Positions 1-7,716 of a DNA stretch of 64,000 nt are shown here, piece after piece. The DNA is taken from NCBI RefSeq assembly GCF_021026375.1, contig NZ_JAJNDB010000007.1, positions 124,001 through 188,000 on the forward strand. The letters are read 5' to 3'. The DNA comes from Actinomycetospora endophytica (GTDB taxonomy: Bacteria; Actinomycetota; Actinomycetes; Mycobacteriales; Pseudonocardiaceae). The notes under the pieces are model-generated. The model was not told the origin of the DNA and did not search any database. It worked only from the letters and a program-made list of their open reading frames with translations. The position numbers were made by a program, and so were the translations under genes. Numbering within the stretch: the stretch's first letter is position 1; each line of letters begins with the position of its first letter.

Positions 1-639
1 CTGCGCGTCGATGATCGATCCGCCGTGCCGGGCGTCGCGCTCGGCGAGCCGGGCTCCGTGATGCAGGCCGCGTATCGCGATGACGTCCAGGCCGGCGCCG
101 GTGACGAGGCCGGAGAGATCGGTCGCCGCGAGCTCGTAGGTGTGGAACGGGTTGAGCGGGCGGTCGTCCAGGACGTTGCCGGGGGAGAACGTGAGCCGGT
201 TGGGCGTGGCGCAGTGCAGCCGCCCGCCGGGACGGAGCACGCGGGCGCACTCGCTCAGGAAGCCGGCCTGGTCCCAGAGGTGCTCGATCACCTGCAGGGT
301 CACGACGACGTCGACCGTGGCGTCCCGCAGCGGGAGGGCCTGCAGGTCGGCGCGGGTCACGGCGACCGTGTCCCCGTAGCGGCGTGCGACGTGGGTGGCG
401 GTCGGACCGTCCAGCTCGAGCCCGATCACCCGGTGCGCGCGCTCGGCCAGCAGCGCGGCCCCGTAGCCCTCGCCGATCCCGGCCTCGAGCACTGTCGCGT
501 CGCGGCAGTCGTCGGCCAGGGCCTCGTACACCGCCTCGTGGCGCCGGAACCAGTAGTTCTCGTGGCTGATGCCGGGCACGGTGCGCTCCCCGGTGAGGGG
601 CAGCGCGTCGAGGTCGGAGCTGCTCACGGTGGCGATCAT
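1..639 (-). CDS. Class I SAM-dependent methyltransferase (3' end beyond window)
   Basis: Reads leftward off the window edge, so only about 213 N-terminal residues are visible. The segment LEAGIGEGYGAAL near residue 50 is a motif I glycine-rich SAM-binding loop, followed by GLELDG (motif II acid), a VDVVVTLQVIEHLW post-motif and VLRPGGRLHCATPN, the usual order of a UbiE/UbiG-like small-molecule methyltransferase. Its position beside etfB-etfA matches the place of Rv3030 in M. tuberculosis, a methyltransferase of the polymethylated-polysaccharide region, from memory. I therefore expect a sugar or polysaccharide O-methyltransferase, but the substrate is inference. Start: ATG at 639, or GTG at 627 four codons later, which has AGGG 12 nt upstream. 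The two cannot be separated here. Confidence 0.85.
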   Translation of the reverse strand, partial: MIATVSSSDLDALPLTGERTVPGISHENYWFRRHEAVYEALADDCRDATVLEAGIGEGYGAALLAERAHRVIGLELDGPTATHVARRYGDTVAVTRADLQALPLRDATVDVVVTLQVIEHLWDQAGFLSECARVLRPGGRLHCATPNRLTFSPGNVLDDRPLNPFHTYELAATDLSGLVTGAGLDVIAIRGLHHGARLAERDARHGGSIIDAQ

Positions 640-984
640 CCCTGGCGGCCGCTCCCGGGGTGGACAGGTGCTCCGACGCCGGGCCGGCGTCCGCTTGTCG
701 TGGCCTGTCGCAGCACCCCCCTCGCCTTGTCGTTGTGAATCACTGCGACAAGCCGGTGCGGTACCCGCGAGAGCCCGCGACAAGCCGAGCGACAAGCCGA
801 GCGGCCCGCCGAGGTGCCGGCCGAGGTGCCGCCGATCAGCCGTCACCGCGTGAGCACGGAGTGCATGGTCGACCGCTGTCCGGGTGGTCCGACGAGCGAA
901 TGGGCCGTCCGCGCGGTGAGAATCACCCGCTCGGGTGGCACACGTCGCGGTCCGGGTCGCGCCGCGTGGCCGCAGAATGGACGC
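640..984. promoter_or_regulatory. Intergenic region with clustered CGACAAG/CTTGTCG heptamers
   Basis: No coding potential was convincing in this 345-nt gap between two outward-facing genes. It contains the heptamer CTTGTCG at 694-700 and 726-732 and its complement CGACAAG at 746-752, 778-784 and 790-796. The pair 726-732/746-752 forms an inverted repeat with a 13-nt spacer. This arrangement suggests a transcription-factor site cluster for one or both divergent genes; the factor is unknown. Confidence 0.35.
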
Positions 985-1551
985 ATGTCGACCGACGCGC
1001 GCCGAACGGTTCCTTCAGCGCGTCCGACGGTCGATCAGTCGTCCGGTGCCGGATGGGGTGCCTGGCCACCGCCGACTCCGGGTGATCGTCCGCTGTCGAT
1101 GACGTCCCGCGCCGACGGCGCCGAGCACGCCGTCATGGCCACCGAGCTCGAGCAGGCCAACCGCACCGGCCAGGCGCCGATGGGCCTCTGCGGCACGGTC
1201 GTGGACCTCGCCCCGCTCGGTGCGACCGCGAAGCACGTCTGCCGCCCGTGCCGCGAGGCGGTGTCCCGGCGCGGGCGCGAGGAACGACGCGTGCCGAGCG
1301 CGCCGTGGGCGTTCCTCGTCCAGTGGTACGAGGCGCTCGTCCGTCTCCTCCGGGGAGGGCTGCGTCACCCGGCCCAGAAGGCGCTCGGTCCGGGGCTCCG
1401 CGCGCCCCTGGCGCTACCGGCCTCGCCGTCGCCTCCCGCTCCGCCGGTCCCCCTCGACCGGACGGTGCCCGCGCCGCGGCCGCGGACGTCGCCGCCGCTG
1501 CGCGCCCCGCACCCGGTCCGGGACTCGGGCGGACGTCACCGCCGCGACTGA
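985..1551 (+). CDS. Hypothetical protein with a CxxC-containing core
   Basis: About 188 residues from ATG 985. The first 50 residues and the last 60 are low-complexity, Pro/Arg/Ala-rich. The conserved-looking core is roughly residues 54-115: ATELEQANRTGQAP, then GLCGTVVDLAPLGATAKHVCRPC and REAVSRRGREER. The single Cys after GL and the later CxxC could form a small metal or redox site. I recognise the core as a recurring actinobacterial hypothetical pattern but know no function. The frame is supported by the core only; the long proline-rich tail could in part be an out-of-frame extension. It lies convergent with the 52-aa protein just downstream. Confidence 0.5.
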   Translation: MSTDARRTVPSARPTVDQSSGAGWGAWPPPTPGDRPLSMTSRADGAEHAVMATELEQANRTGQAPMGLCGTVVDLAPLGATAKHVCRPCREAVSRRGREERRVPSAPWAFLVQWYEALVRLLRGGLRHPAQKALGPGLRAPLALPASPSPPAPPVPLDRTVPAPRPRTSPPLRAPHPVRDSGGRHRRD

Positions 1552-1565
1552 GACCGGTGGCCGCC

Positions 1566-1724
1566 TCAGCGGTGGCCGCCACCCTTCCCGCGGAACTTCC
1601 CCAGCATCTCCTGGGCCTTCGCACGGTTCTTCGGGTCCTGCGCGTAGCGCTTCGCCTGGTCGGCGTACTTGCGGCCCTGCGGGCTCCTGAGGAAATCCTG
1701 GACCTTCTGGAACAGACCGGGCAC
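1566..1724 (-). CDS. Small basic conserved protein (52 aa)
   Basis: GTG start at 1724 with AGGAG about 7 nt upstream, 52 residues, TGA stop. It begins VPGLFQKVQDFLRSPQG and contains YADQAKRYAQDPKNR, ending with a Gly/His-rich basic tail. Short actinobacterial proteins of this style (helical, Gln/Lys/Arg-rich, with a SPQGRK-like motif) are common and uncharacterised. The clear ribosome binding site, the absence of low complexity and the strong codon bias support a real gene despite its size. It is divergent from etfB and may share regulation with it through the repeated sites in the gap between them. No function can be assigned. Confidence 0.6.
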   Translation of the reverse strand: MPGLFQKVQDFLRSPQGRKYADQAKRYAQDPKNRAKAQEMLGKFRGKGGGHR

Positions 1725-1792
1725 GGGGCACTCCTGGGGCGCGAATCCGATGTGTCCGTTTCACAGTACGCGGCTCCGGGGGCCACTTTTGT

Positions 1793-1909
1793 TACCGATC
1801 AGTAGCCACCTACTACCTACTCGCGAGTAACTTGAGAGGGGTACGCCACGTCGCCCTCGGCCTCCAGTCGTGGGACAGTCGGCACGGAGCGGATCGCTAC
1901 CGACGGGTA
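1793..1909. promoter_or_regulatory. Three TAC-N6-GTA palindromic sites upstream of etfBA
   Basis: Three copies of TAC-N6-GTA occur: TACCGATCAGTA at 1793-1804, the perfect palindrome TACTCGCGAGTA at 1818-1829, and TACCGACGGGTA at 1898-1909. The first two are 25 bp apart start to start. TTAC-N6-GTAA-type sites are typical for TetR-family regulators of acyl-CoA metabolism in actinomycetes, which fits an electron-transfer flavoprotein operon downstream. The regulator identity is inference. Confidence 0.55.
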
Positions 1910-1962
1910 ACCAAGCGTCGGTGGTCAGGGAATTCGCAGGCACAGGAGGTCACAGAGGACCC

Positions 1963-2745
1963 ATGAACATCGTCGTGCTCATCAAGCAGGTGCCGGACAC
2001 CTGGTCGGAGCGCACGCTCTCCGACGGCGACAAGACCCTCGACCGCGCCTCCTCGGACGCGGTGCTGGACGAGATCAACGAGCGCGCCGTGGAGGAGGCG
2101 CTCAAGATCAAGGAGGCCGGGGACGCCGAGGTCACCATCGTGACCGCCGGCTCCGACCGCGCTACCGACGCCGTGCGCAAGGCGCTCTCGATGGGCGCCG
2201 ACAAGGCCGTCCACGTCAACGACGAGGCCATCCACGGCTCGGACGCCATCGCCACCGCCAAGGTGCTCGCCAAGGCGATCGGCACCGTCGGGGACGTCGA
2301 CCTGGTCCTGGCCGGCAACGAGGCCACCGACGGTCGCAGCGGCGCCATGGCCGGGATGATCGGCGAGATCCTCGGCTGGCCCTCGCTCACCCACGCGAAC
2401 GAGCTGTCCGTGGCCGACGGCACCGCCTCCGTCAAGCGCGCGACCGACGAGGGCACCTGCGACGTCACCGCCGCGCTGCCCGCCGTCGTCAGCGTCGGCG
2501 AGAAGATCAACGAGCCGCGCTACCCCTCGTTCAAGGGGATCATGGCGGCGAAGAAGAAGCCGGTGAGCGCCCTCGGCATCTCCGACCTCGGCCTCGACGC
2601 CTCGGAGGTCGGACTCGCGGGCTCGCTCGTGCAGGTCGACTCGTTCGCCCCGCGCCCGCCGAAGTCCGGCGGTCAGAAGGTCGAGGACGAGGGCGACGGC
2701 GGCGCGAAGATCGCCGAGTTCCTCGTCGGCCAGAAGCTCATCTGA
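1963..2745 (+). CDS. etfB: Electron transfer flavoprotein beta subunit
   Basis: 260 residues from ATG 1963, preceded by AGAGGA with 5-nt spacing. It opens MNIVVLIKQVPDTW, the standard EtfB (FixA) N-terminus, and contains the AMP-binding/ETF signature region ATDGRSGAMAGMIGEILGWP about halfway. With EtfA it forms the heterodimer that accepts electrons from acyl-CoA dehydrogenases and passes them to an ETF:quinone oxidoreductase. An upstream in-frame extension exists but lacks a ribosome binding site and would overlap the promoter, so 1963 was chosen. etfA follows 33 nt later, as one operon. Three palindromic TAC-N6-GTA sites precede it. Orthologous to M. tuberculosis fixA by position and sequence. 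Confidence 0.97.
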   Translation: MNIVVLIKQVPDTWSERTLSDGDKTLDRASSDAVLDEINERAVEEALKIKEAGDAEVTIVTAGSDRATDAVRKALSMGADKAVHVNDEAIHGSDAIATAKVLAKAIGTVGDVDLVLAGNEATDGRSGAMAGMIGEILGWPSLTHANELSVADGTASVKRATDEGTCDVTAALPAVVSVGEKINEPRYPSFKGIMAAKKKPVSALGISDLGLDASEVGLAGSLVQVDSFAPRPPKSGGQKVEDEGDGGAKIAEFLVGQKLI

Positions 2746-2778
2746 GCCACCGTCAACGAGCGATAGAGGAGAACCCAG

Positions 2779-3735
2779 ATGGCTGAAGTACTGGTCCTCG
2801 TCGACCACGTCGACGGTGAGATCAAGAAGAACACCTACGAGATGCTGACCGCGGCCCGCCGCCTCGGCGAGCCGTCCGCGGTCGTCGTCGGGACCCCGGG
2901 CACGGCCACCAAGCTGTCCGAGGGCCTCGCCGCGCACGGTGCGGAGAAGGTCTACGTCGCCGAGTCCGACGACGCGGTCAACTACCTCTCGACCCCGCAG
3001 GTCGACGTCCTGGCCGCCCTGGTCGAGCGCGTCTCGCCGCCCGCGGTGCTCGTCGCCGGCGGCGCCGACGGCCGTGAGGTCGCGGGCCGCCTGGCCGTGC
3101 GCACCAACTCCGGCTGGCTCAACGACCTCGTCGAGCTCGACGGCCAGCGCGAGGGCACCCACTCGATCTTCGGTGGCGCCTTCACGGTGCAGTCGCGGGC
3201 CACGACCGACACCGCGATCATCTCGTGGCGTGGTGGCTCGATCGAGGCCGAGGAGACCGCCGCGGCCGGCACGCAGGAGACCGTCGAGGTCCCGGCGATC
3301 GACGCGTCGCGCTCGGCCAAGGTGTCCAACCGTGCCCCGATCGTCGGTGGCGACCGCCCCGAGCTCACCGAGGCGTCCGTCGTCGTCGCCGGTGGCCGCG
3401 GTGTCGGCTCGGCCGACAACTTCAACGTCGTCGAGACCCTCGCGGACTCGCTGCACGCCGCCGTCGGTGCCTCGCGCGCCGCGGTCGACTCCGGGTACTA
3501 CCCGAACCAGTTCCAGGTCGGGCAGACAGGCAAGACGGTGTCGCCGCAGCTCTACATCGCTCTCGGCATCTCCGGCGCGATCCAGCACCGCGCCGGCATG
3601 CAGACCTCGAAGACGATCGTCGCGGTCAACAAGGACCCCGAGGCCCCGATCTTCGAGATCGCCGACTTCGGCATCGTGGGCGACCTGTTCTCGGTCGCGC
3701 CGCAGCTGACCGAGGAGGTCGGCAAGCGGGCCTGA
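2779..3735 (+). CDS. etfA: Electron transfer flavoprotein alpha subunit
   Basis: 318 residues, the family's usual length. The start ATG 2779 has a GAGGAGAA ribosome binding site. The N-terminal domain (about 1-185) is the ETF fold shared with EtfB. The C-terminal FAD domain begins at about residue 204 with [12 protein letters not shown] and contains the conserved [32 protein letters not shown] stretch (cited as pieces: GQTGKTVSP and [10 protein letters not shown]) and [15 protein letters not shown], which bind FAD. It partners with EtfB encoded immediately upstream. A strong intrinsic terminator closes the operon 24 nt after the stop. Nothing unusual in the sequence. Confidence 0.97.
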   Translation: MAEVLVLVDHVDGEIKKNTYEMLTAARRLGEPSAVVVGTPGTATKLSEGLAAHGAEKVYVAESDDAVNYLSTPQVDVLAALVERVSPPAVLVAGGADGREVAGRLAVRTNSGWLNDLVELDGQREGTHSIFGGAFTVQSRATTDTAIISWRGGSIEAEETAAAGTQETVEVPAIDASRSAKVSNRAPIVGGDRPELTEASVVVAGGRGVGSADNFNVVETLADSLHAAVGASRAAVDSGYYPNQFQVGQTGKTVSPQLYIALGISGAIQHRAGMQTSKTIVAVNKDPEAPIFEIADFGIVGDLFSVAPQLTEEVGKRA

Positions 3736-3758
3736 CACCCGCCGGGCCGTGCGCAGCG

Positions 3759-3800
3759 AGGGCCCCTCCGGTCGATCTACCCGACCGGAGGGGCCCTTCG
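3759..3800 (+). terminator. Rho-independent terminator of etfBA
   Basis: Perfect 16-bp stem, arms 3759-3774 and 3782-3797 (right arm CGACCGGAGGGGCCCT) with a 7-nt loop, then TTCG. The same CGACCGGAGGG-core recurs in the terminator after gatB. Confidence 0.9.
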
Positions 3801-3873
3801 CTCGCTCCGGGTCCGGTTTCGTTGAAAGGTCATGGGAGCGCTCGACCATCCAGAGGATTACGCTCGATCGGCG

Positions 3874-5067
3874 ATGACCTACCTCGACCACGCGGCCACC
3901 ACGCCGATGCTGCCCGTGGCCGTCGCCCGCTACAGCGAGGCGCTCGGCCGCGTCGGCAACCCCTCGTCGCTGCACACCGCGGGTCGGCGCGCGCGCAAGG
4001 ACGTCGAGGAGGCCCGCGAGAGCATCGCCGGCGCCGTCGGCGCGCTGCCGACCGAGGTCGTCCTGGCCACCGGCGGGACCGAGGCCGACAACCTCGCGGT
4101 CAAGGGCATCTACTGGGCCCGGCGCGAGGCCGATCCGCGGCACACCGGGGTCGTGGTGTCCGCCGTCGAGCACCACGCCGTGCTCGACGCCGCGGAGTGG
4201 CTCGCCGAGCACGAGGGCGCGACGCTGCACGTGCTCGGCGTCGACGAGACCGGCCGGGTGCACCCGTCGGCGCTGCGGGAGCTCCTGGCCGCCCATGCCG
4301 ACGAGATCGCCGTCGTCAGCGTGATGTGGGCGAACAACGAGGTCGGCTCCGTCAACGACGTCCGCGCCCTGGCCGACGTCGCGCACGAGTTCGACGTCCC
4401 GCTGCACACCGACGCGGTCCAGGCCGTCGGCTCACTGCCGGTCGACTTCGCGACGTCCGGGGCCGATGCCCTGTCGCTGACCGGGCACAAGCTCGGTGGG
4501 CCGGTCGGGGTCGGAGCGCTGCTGCTGCGCCGCGACGCCTCCTGCATGCCGCTGCTGCACGGCGGTGGGCAGGAGCGCGACGTCCGGTCGGGCACGCTCG
4601 ACGTCGCCGGGACCCTCTCGCTGGCCGCGGCGGTGCACGCCGCCGTCGACGACGTCCCGCGGCGGACCGTGGAGCTCGCGGGCCTGCGCGACGACCTCGT
4701 GGCCCGGCTCGTCGCGGAGGTCCCGGACGCGACGCTCAACGGGGTGCCGCTCGACGCGGCGCCGGTCGCGGGCGGCCCGGCGCGGCTGCCCGGCAACGCC
4801 CACCTGTCGTTCCCCGGCTGTGAGGGCGACAGCCTGCTCATGCTGCTCGACGCCCACGAGATCGAGTGCTCGACCGGCTCGGCCTGCACCGCCGGGGTGG
4901 CGCGTCCCTCGCACGTGCTGCTGGCGATGGGGGTCGAGGAGGCCGCCGCGCGCGGCTCGCTGCGGTTCTCGCTGGGCCACAGCTCGACGGCCGCCGACGT
5001 CGACGCGGCCGTGGCGGCGATCGGCCCCGTCGTGGAGCGCGCCCGGGGGGCGCTGGCGCGGTCATGA
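3874..5067 (+). CDS. iscS: Cysteine desulfurase (NifS/IscS-like)
   Basis: 397 residues from ATG 3874, giving the family-typical start [13 protein letters not shown] farther ATG at 3832 has a better ribosome binding site (AAAGG) but adds 14 unmatched residues. PLP-dependent: the Schiff-base lysine is K206 in [12 protein letters not shown], and the catalytic cysteine is C338 in STGSACTAG on the mobile loop. It removes sulfur from cysteine as a persulfide for tRNA thiolation and Fe-S assembly. It overlaps mnmA by ATGA, so the likely local job is to feed sulfur to MnmA for 2-thiouridine formation, as with Rv3025c-Rv3024c in M. tuberculosis. Closer to group II-like NifS proteins with the short active-site loop. 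Confidence 0.94.
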   Translation: MTYLDHAATTPMLPVAVARYSEALGRVGNPSSLHTAGRRARKDVEEARESIAGAVGALPTEVVLATGGTEADNLAVKGIYWARREADPRHTGVVVSAVEHHAVLDAAEWLAEHEGATLHVLGVDETGRVHPSALRELLAAHADEIAVVSVMWANNEVGSVNDVRALADVAHEFDVPLHTDAVQAVGSLPVDFATSGADALSLTGHKLGGPVGVGALLLRRDASCMPLLHGGGQERDVRSGTLDVAGTLSLAAAVHAAVDDVPRRTVELAGLRDDLVARLVAEVPDATLNGVPLDAAPVAGGPARLPGNAHLSFPGCEGDSLLMLLDAHEIECSTGSACTAGVARPSHVLLAMGVEEAAARGSLRFSLGHSSTAADVDAAVAAIGPVVERARGALARS

Positions 5068-6122
5068 GGGTCCTCGCCGCCATGAGCGGCGGCGTCGACT
5101 CGGCCGTCGCCGCCGCCCGCGCCCGGGACGCCGGGCACGACGTCGTCGGGGTGCACCTCGCCCTCTCGGCGAAGCCCGCGACGATGCGCGAGGGCGCCCG
5201 CGGGTGCTGCTCGGTCGAGGACTCCCACGACGCCCGGCGGTGCGCCGACGTCCTCGACATCCCGTTCTACGTCTGGGACATGGCGGCACGGTTCACCGAG
5301 GACGTGGTCGAGCCGTTCGTCGCCGAGTACGCGGCGGGCCGCACCCCGAACCCCTGCCTGCGCTGCAACGAGAAGATCAAGTTCTCCGCCGTGCTGGACC
5401 GGGCGCTCGCGCTGGGCTTCGACGCCGTCGTCACCGGGCACTACGCGCGGCTGACCGACGGCGTGCTGCGCCGGGCCGTCGACCCCGACAAGGACCAGTC
5501 CTACGTGCTCGGCGTGCTGACCGCCGACCAGCTGGCGCACGCGATGTTCCCGCTCGGGGAGTCGCCGAAGTCCGAGGTCCGGGCCGAGGCCGCGCGGCGC
5601 GGGCTCGTCGTCGCCGAGAAGCCCGACAGCCACGACATCTGCTTCATCCCCTCCGGCGACACCCGCGGGTTCCTGGCCGACCGCCTCTCCGAGGCGCCCG
5701 GGGAGCTGGTCGACGCCGTGTCCGGGGCGGTGCTGGGTCGCCACTCCGGGGTCGCGGGCTTCACCGTCGGGCAGCGTCACGGCCTCGGTCTCCAGGCTCC
5801 GGCCGCGGACGGGCGCCCGCGCTACGTGCTGGGCATCGAGCCGGTGTCGCGCCAGGTCACCGTCGGGCCGGTCGAGGAGCTGGACGTGCACGCGCTGTCC
5901 GCGTCGGCTCCGGTCTGGCACGGCGGGCACGGGGTGACCGAGGACGTCGTCGTGCAGGTCCGGGCGCACGGCGGACTGGCGCCCGCCCGGGTCACGGTGT
6001 CCGACGACGGCCTCGAGGCCGCGCTCGCCGAGCCGCTGCGGGGTGTCGCGCCCGGGCAGGCCGTCGTCGTCTACTCCGGGGACCGCGTGCTGGGCTCGGC
6101 GACGATCACCTCGACGCGCTGA
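5064..6122 (+). CDS. mnmA: tRNA-specific 2-thiouridylase MnmA (TrmU)
   Basis: 352 residues from ATG 5064, overlapping the desulfurase stop (ATGA), so the two are translationally coupled. The N-terminal PP-loop ATP pyrophosphatase motif SGGVDS is at residues 8-13. The two catalytic cysteines are C98 in PNPCLRCN and C193 in DICFIPSGD, the canonical MnmA pair. The C-terminal half (from about [10 protein letters not shown]) carries the central and beta-barrel domains. It thiolates U34 of tRNA-Lys, tRNA-Glu and tRNA-Gln using persulfide sulfur from the upstream desulfurase. Length matches actinobacterial TrmU. All key residues are present. Confidence 0.97.
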   Translation: MRVLAAMSGGVDSAVAAARARDAGHDVVGVHLALSAKPATMREGARGCCSVEDSHDARRCADVLDIPFYVWDMAARFTEDVVEPFVAEYAAGRTPNPCLRCNEKIKFSAVLDRALALGFDAVVTGHYARLTDGVLRRAVDPDKDQSYVLGVLTADQLAHAMFPLGESPKSEVRAEAARRGLVVAEKPDSHDICFIPSGDTRGFLADRLSEAPGELVDAVSGAVLGRHSGVAGFTVGQRHGLGLQAPAADGRPRYVLGIEPVSRQVTVGPVEELDVHALSASAPVWHGGHGVTEDVVVQVRAHGGLAPARVTVSDDGLEAALAEPLRGVAPGQAVVVYSGDRVLGSATITSTR

Positions 6123-6159
6123 GTTTCCGCACGTCACAGCACGGGGTCGGCCCCGAGCC

Positions 6160-6173
6160 TATGATCGGCGGCA
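6160..6173 (+). promoter_or_regulatory. -10 hexamer for a leaderless PRC-barrel mRNA
   Basis: TATGAT at 6160-6165 is followed by 7 nt and then ATG 6173, so transcription is predicted to start at the A of the start codon. No Shine-Dalgarno sequence precedes this ATG. Confidence 0.6.
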
Positions 6174-6526
6174 TGGGGTTCGAGGCCGAGAACATCCGCG
6201 ACTGGCTGGGGAAGAAGATCGTCGACCCCGGCGGCTCGAAGATCGGCGACATGGAGGCGGTCTACTACGACACGGCGACCGACGAGCCGACGTTCGTCAC
6301 CGTCGAGCTCGGGATGATCGGCCGCAAGCGTCTCGTCTTCGTCCCGCTGCACGGCGCGACCGTGCACCCCGATCACGTCAAGGTGACCGTCGAGAAGGAC
6401 CTCGCCAAGCACGCCCCGTCGATCGACACCGACGGCGAGCTGCCGGTGGAGGACGAGCCGGCGATCTTCGAGCACTACGGGATCGACTACGGGCCGCGGA
6501 CGGGACGCCGCCTCGCGCGGCGGTAG
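6173..6526 (+). CDS. PRC-barrel domain protein
   Basis: 117 residues from ATG 6173; an ATG at 6161 sits inside the presumed -10 box and is less likely. The sequence MGFEAENIRDWLGKKIVDPGG, then IGDMEAVYYDTATDEPTFVTVELG and RKRLVFVPLHGATV, is a PRC-barrel fold (about residues 8-85), the small beta-barrel found in photosynthetic reaction centre H subunits and RimM. Stand-alone actinobacterial versions are abundant and their role is unknown, though RNA-binding and stress links have been proposed for relatives. The C-terminus is short and Arg-rich. It stands just after mnmA but has its own promoter and is probably a separate, leaderless transcript. Confidence 0.85.
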   Translation: MGFEAENIRDWLGKKIVDPGGSKIGDMEAVYYDTATDEPTFVTVELGMIGRKRLVFVPLHGATVHPDHVKVTVEKDLAKHAPSIDTDGELPVEDEPAIFEHYGIDYGPRTGRRLARR

Positions 6527-6530
6527 CCCC

Positions 6531-6809
6531 GTGACCGAGGACCTCGTCGCCGGCGAACCGCGTGGCGTGCTGCGCGAGGCCCTCGCGAGCATCCACACCC
6601 AGCGGCGCTCCGACGGCGACCTCGAGATCAGCGGCGAGGTCCCGCCGGACCTCGCCGAGCCGCTGGTGCGCGCCCTGGAGCGGGTCGTGCAGGAGCTGCG
6701 CGACGACGACGAGCGCCGCGGCGCCGAGGCCCGGGACGGCGGGCAGCTGCAGGCCGACGCGTTCGTCGCCCTGCTCCTGCGCGTCACCGACCCGGACCAC
6801 CGGGACTGA
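6531..6809 (+). CDS. Hypothetical protein, acidic (92 aa)
   Basis: GTG start 6531, four nucleotides after the PRC-barrel stop, suggesting cotranscription. 92 residues, acidic, starting MTEDLVAGEPRGVLREALAS and containing EVPPDLAEPLVRALERVVQEL, which looks helical. No motif I recognise. It is convergent with the ribosomal L36 gene, whose stop codon lies only 3 nt beyond this one. Codon bias is normal for the window. It could be a small accessory protein of the PRC-barrel gene; this is inference from spacing only. Confidence 0.55.
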   Translation: MTEDLVAGEPRGVLREALASIHTQRRSDGDLEISGEVPPDLAEPLVRALERVVQELRDDDERRGAEARDGGQLQADAFVALLLRVTDPDHRD

Positions 6810-6812
6810 TCC

Positions 6813-6935
6813 TCAGCCCTGGCGCGCCTTCCACTTCGGGTTCTGCTTGTTGATCACCAGGACGCGGCCGTGGCGGCGCACCACGCTCGACCCCGGCTTC
6901 TGCTTCAGCGCCTTGAGCGACGCACGCACCTTCAT
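6813..6935 (-). CDS. rpmJ: Ribosomal protein L36, zinc-independent paralogue
   Basis: 40 residues, [19 protein letters not shown] then [19 protein letters not shown]. This is the long-loop L36 form that lacks all four zinc-ligating residues (no Cys at all), equivalent to the alternative L36 of other bacteria (YkgO type). It is the last gene of the four-gene minus-strand cluster L33-L28-S14-L36. In zinc-poor cells such paralogues replace the zinc-binding versions and release zinc; that role is established for C-minus ribosomal proteins in Streptomyces and mycobacteria. It is too short to appear in ordinary ORF lists. The start is clear, with GGAGAG before ATG 6935. Confidence 0.93.
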   Translation of the reverse strand: MKVRASLKALKQKPGSSVVRRHGRVLVINKQNPKWKARQG

Positions 6936-6946
6936 GGTCTCTCCTC

Positions 6947-7252
6947 TCACCAGCTCGACTTCGTGACGCCGGGCAGGTAGCCGGCGTGGGCGTACTCCCG
7001 CAGCCGCACCCGCGAGAGCCCGAAGGCCCGCAGGTGCCCGCGCGGCCGGCCGTCGACGGCGTCGCGGTTGCGGACCCGGGTCGGGCTCGCGTCGCGCGGC
7101 TGGCGCGCCAGCTCGGCGACGGCGGCGGCGCGTGCGGTGTCCGACGACGACGGATGCCGCACGATCTCCTTCAGCCCGGCCCGCCGGGCGGCGAACCGGG
7201 CGACCGTCTCGCGACGGCGGTCGTTGGCGACGATCTTGCTGCGCTTGGCCAC
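6947..7252 (-). CDS. rpsN: Ribosomal protein S14, zinc-independent paralogue
   Basis: 101 residues from GTG 7252. The sequence [20 protein letters not shown] and the C-terminal [19 protein letters not shown] followed by [11 protein letters not shown] are the long S14 class. No cysteine is present, so this is the C-minus form that does not bind zinc, as opposed to the 61-aa CxxC form. It starts directly after the L28 stop (one base between) in the presumed Zur-controlled cluster. It assembles into the 30S head near S3/S19 and would substitute for the zinc form under zinc limitation. Confidence 0.95.
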   Translation of the reverse strand: MAKRSKIVANDRRRETVARFAARRAGLKEIVRHPSSSDTARAAAVAELARQPRDASPTRVRNRDAVDGRPRGHLRAFGLSRVRLREYAHAGYLPGVTKSSW

Positions 7253-7253
7253 G

Positions 7254-7493
7254 TCAGACCTTCTCCCCGGCCGCGCGCAGCCGCGCGACCACCGACTCGA
7301 TCCCGTCCCGGTCCACCGTCCGGATGCCCTTGGTCGACAGGCGCAGCCGCACCCAGCGCCGTTCCGAGGGCAGCCAGTAGCGCCGGTCCTGGACGTTGAC
7401 CGCGAAACGGCGCGGGGTGCGGACGTGCGAGTGCGAGACGTTCCGGCCCGAGCCGGGCTCGCGGCCGGTCAGCCGGCAGCTCCGCCCTGCCAT
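7254..7493 (-). CDS. rpmB: Ribosomal protein L28, zinc-independent paralogue
   Basis: 79 residues from ATG 7493, whose first base overlaps the L33 stop codon (TGATG), so translation is coupled. [21 protein letters not shown] and [13 protein letters not shown] are L28 signatures. Only one cysteine (C6) remains in place of the two CxxC pairs of zinc-binding L28, so it is the C-minus form. Second gene of the L33-L28-S14-L36 cluster. 50S subunit component, expected to be induced by zinc starvation. Confidence 0.94.
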   Translation of the reverse strand: MAGRSCRLTGREPGSGRNVSHSHVRTPRRFAVNVQDRRYWLPSERRWVRLRLSTKGIRTVDRDGIESVVARLRAAGEKV

Positions 7494-7657
7494 CAGCGCT
7501 CCTCGCGGAAGTCGACGTGCCGGCGCACGCGCGGGTCGAACTTGCGCAGCACCAGCCGGTCGGGGTGGTTGCGACGGTTCTTGCGCGTCACGTAGGTCGT
7601 GCCGGTCCCCGCCGTCGAGCGCAGCTTCACGATCGGTCGCAGTTCGTTGCGAGCCAT
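7493..7657 (-). CDS. rpmG: Ribosomal protein L33, zinc-independent paralogue
   Basis: 54 residues from ATG 7657, with GGGAGGGA just upstream. [19 protein letters not shown] followed by [21 protein letters not shown] is a typical L33. It has no cysteine, so it is the C-minus paralogue. It is the first gene of the minus-strand cluster and lies 24 nt from the Zur-like palindrome at 7681-7696, which would sit over its promoter. Longer starts upstream run through the operator and are rejected. Confidence 0.95.
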   Translation of the reverse strand: MARNELRPIVKLRSTAGTGTTYVTRKNRRNHPDRLVLRKFDPRVRRHVDFREER

Positions 7658-7677
7658 GGTCCCTCCCTTGTCGGTAC

Positions 7678-7699
7678 TGATTATCATTAACGATAACCG
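7678..7699. promoter_or_regulatory. Zur-like operator between divergent zinc-response genes
   Basis: Inverted repeat TTATCATTAACGATAA at 7681-7696 (arms TTATC/GATAA), unusually AT-rich for this genome. It lies between L33 (start 7657, minus) and the COG0523 gene (start 7717, plus). Zur of actinobacteria binds AT-rich palindromes of this size, and both flanking products are classical Zur targets, so one operator probably represses both directions. Confidence 0.75.
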
Positions 7700-7716
7700 A
7701 CCGAGGAGGATTCCCG

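Noticed and set aside
1897-4407. 836-residue minus-strand open frame antisense to etfBA and the desulfurase
   Set aside because: It is the mirror of well-conserved plus-strand genes in very GC-rich DNA; the translation is Gly/Arg/Asp/Val-rich with no domain.
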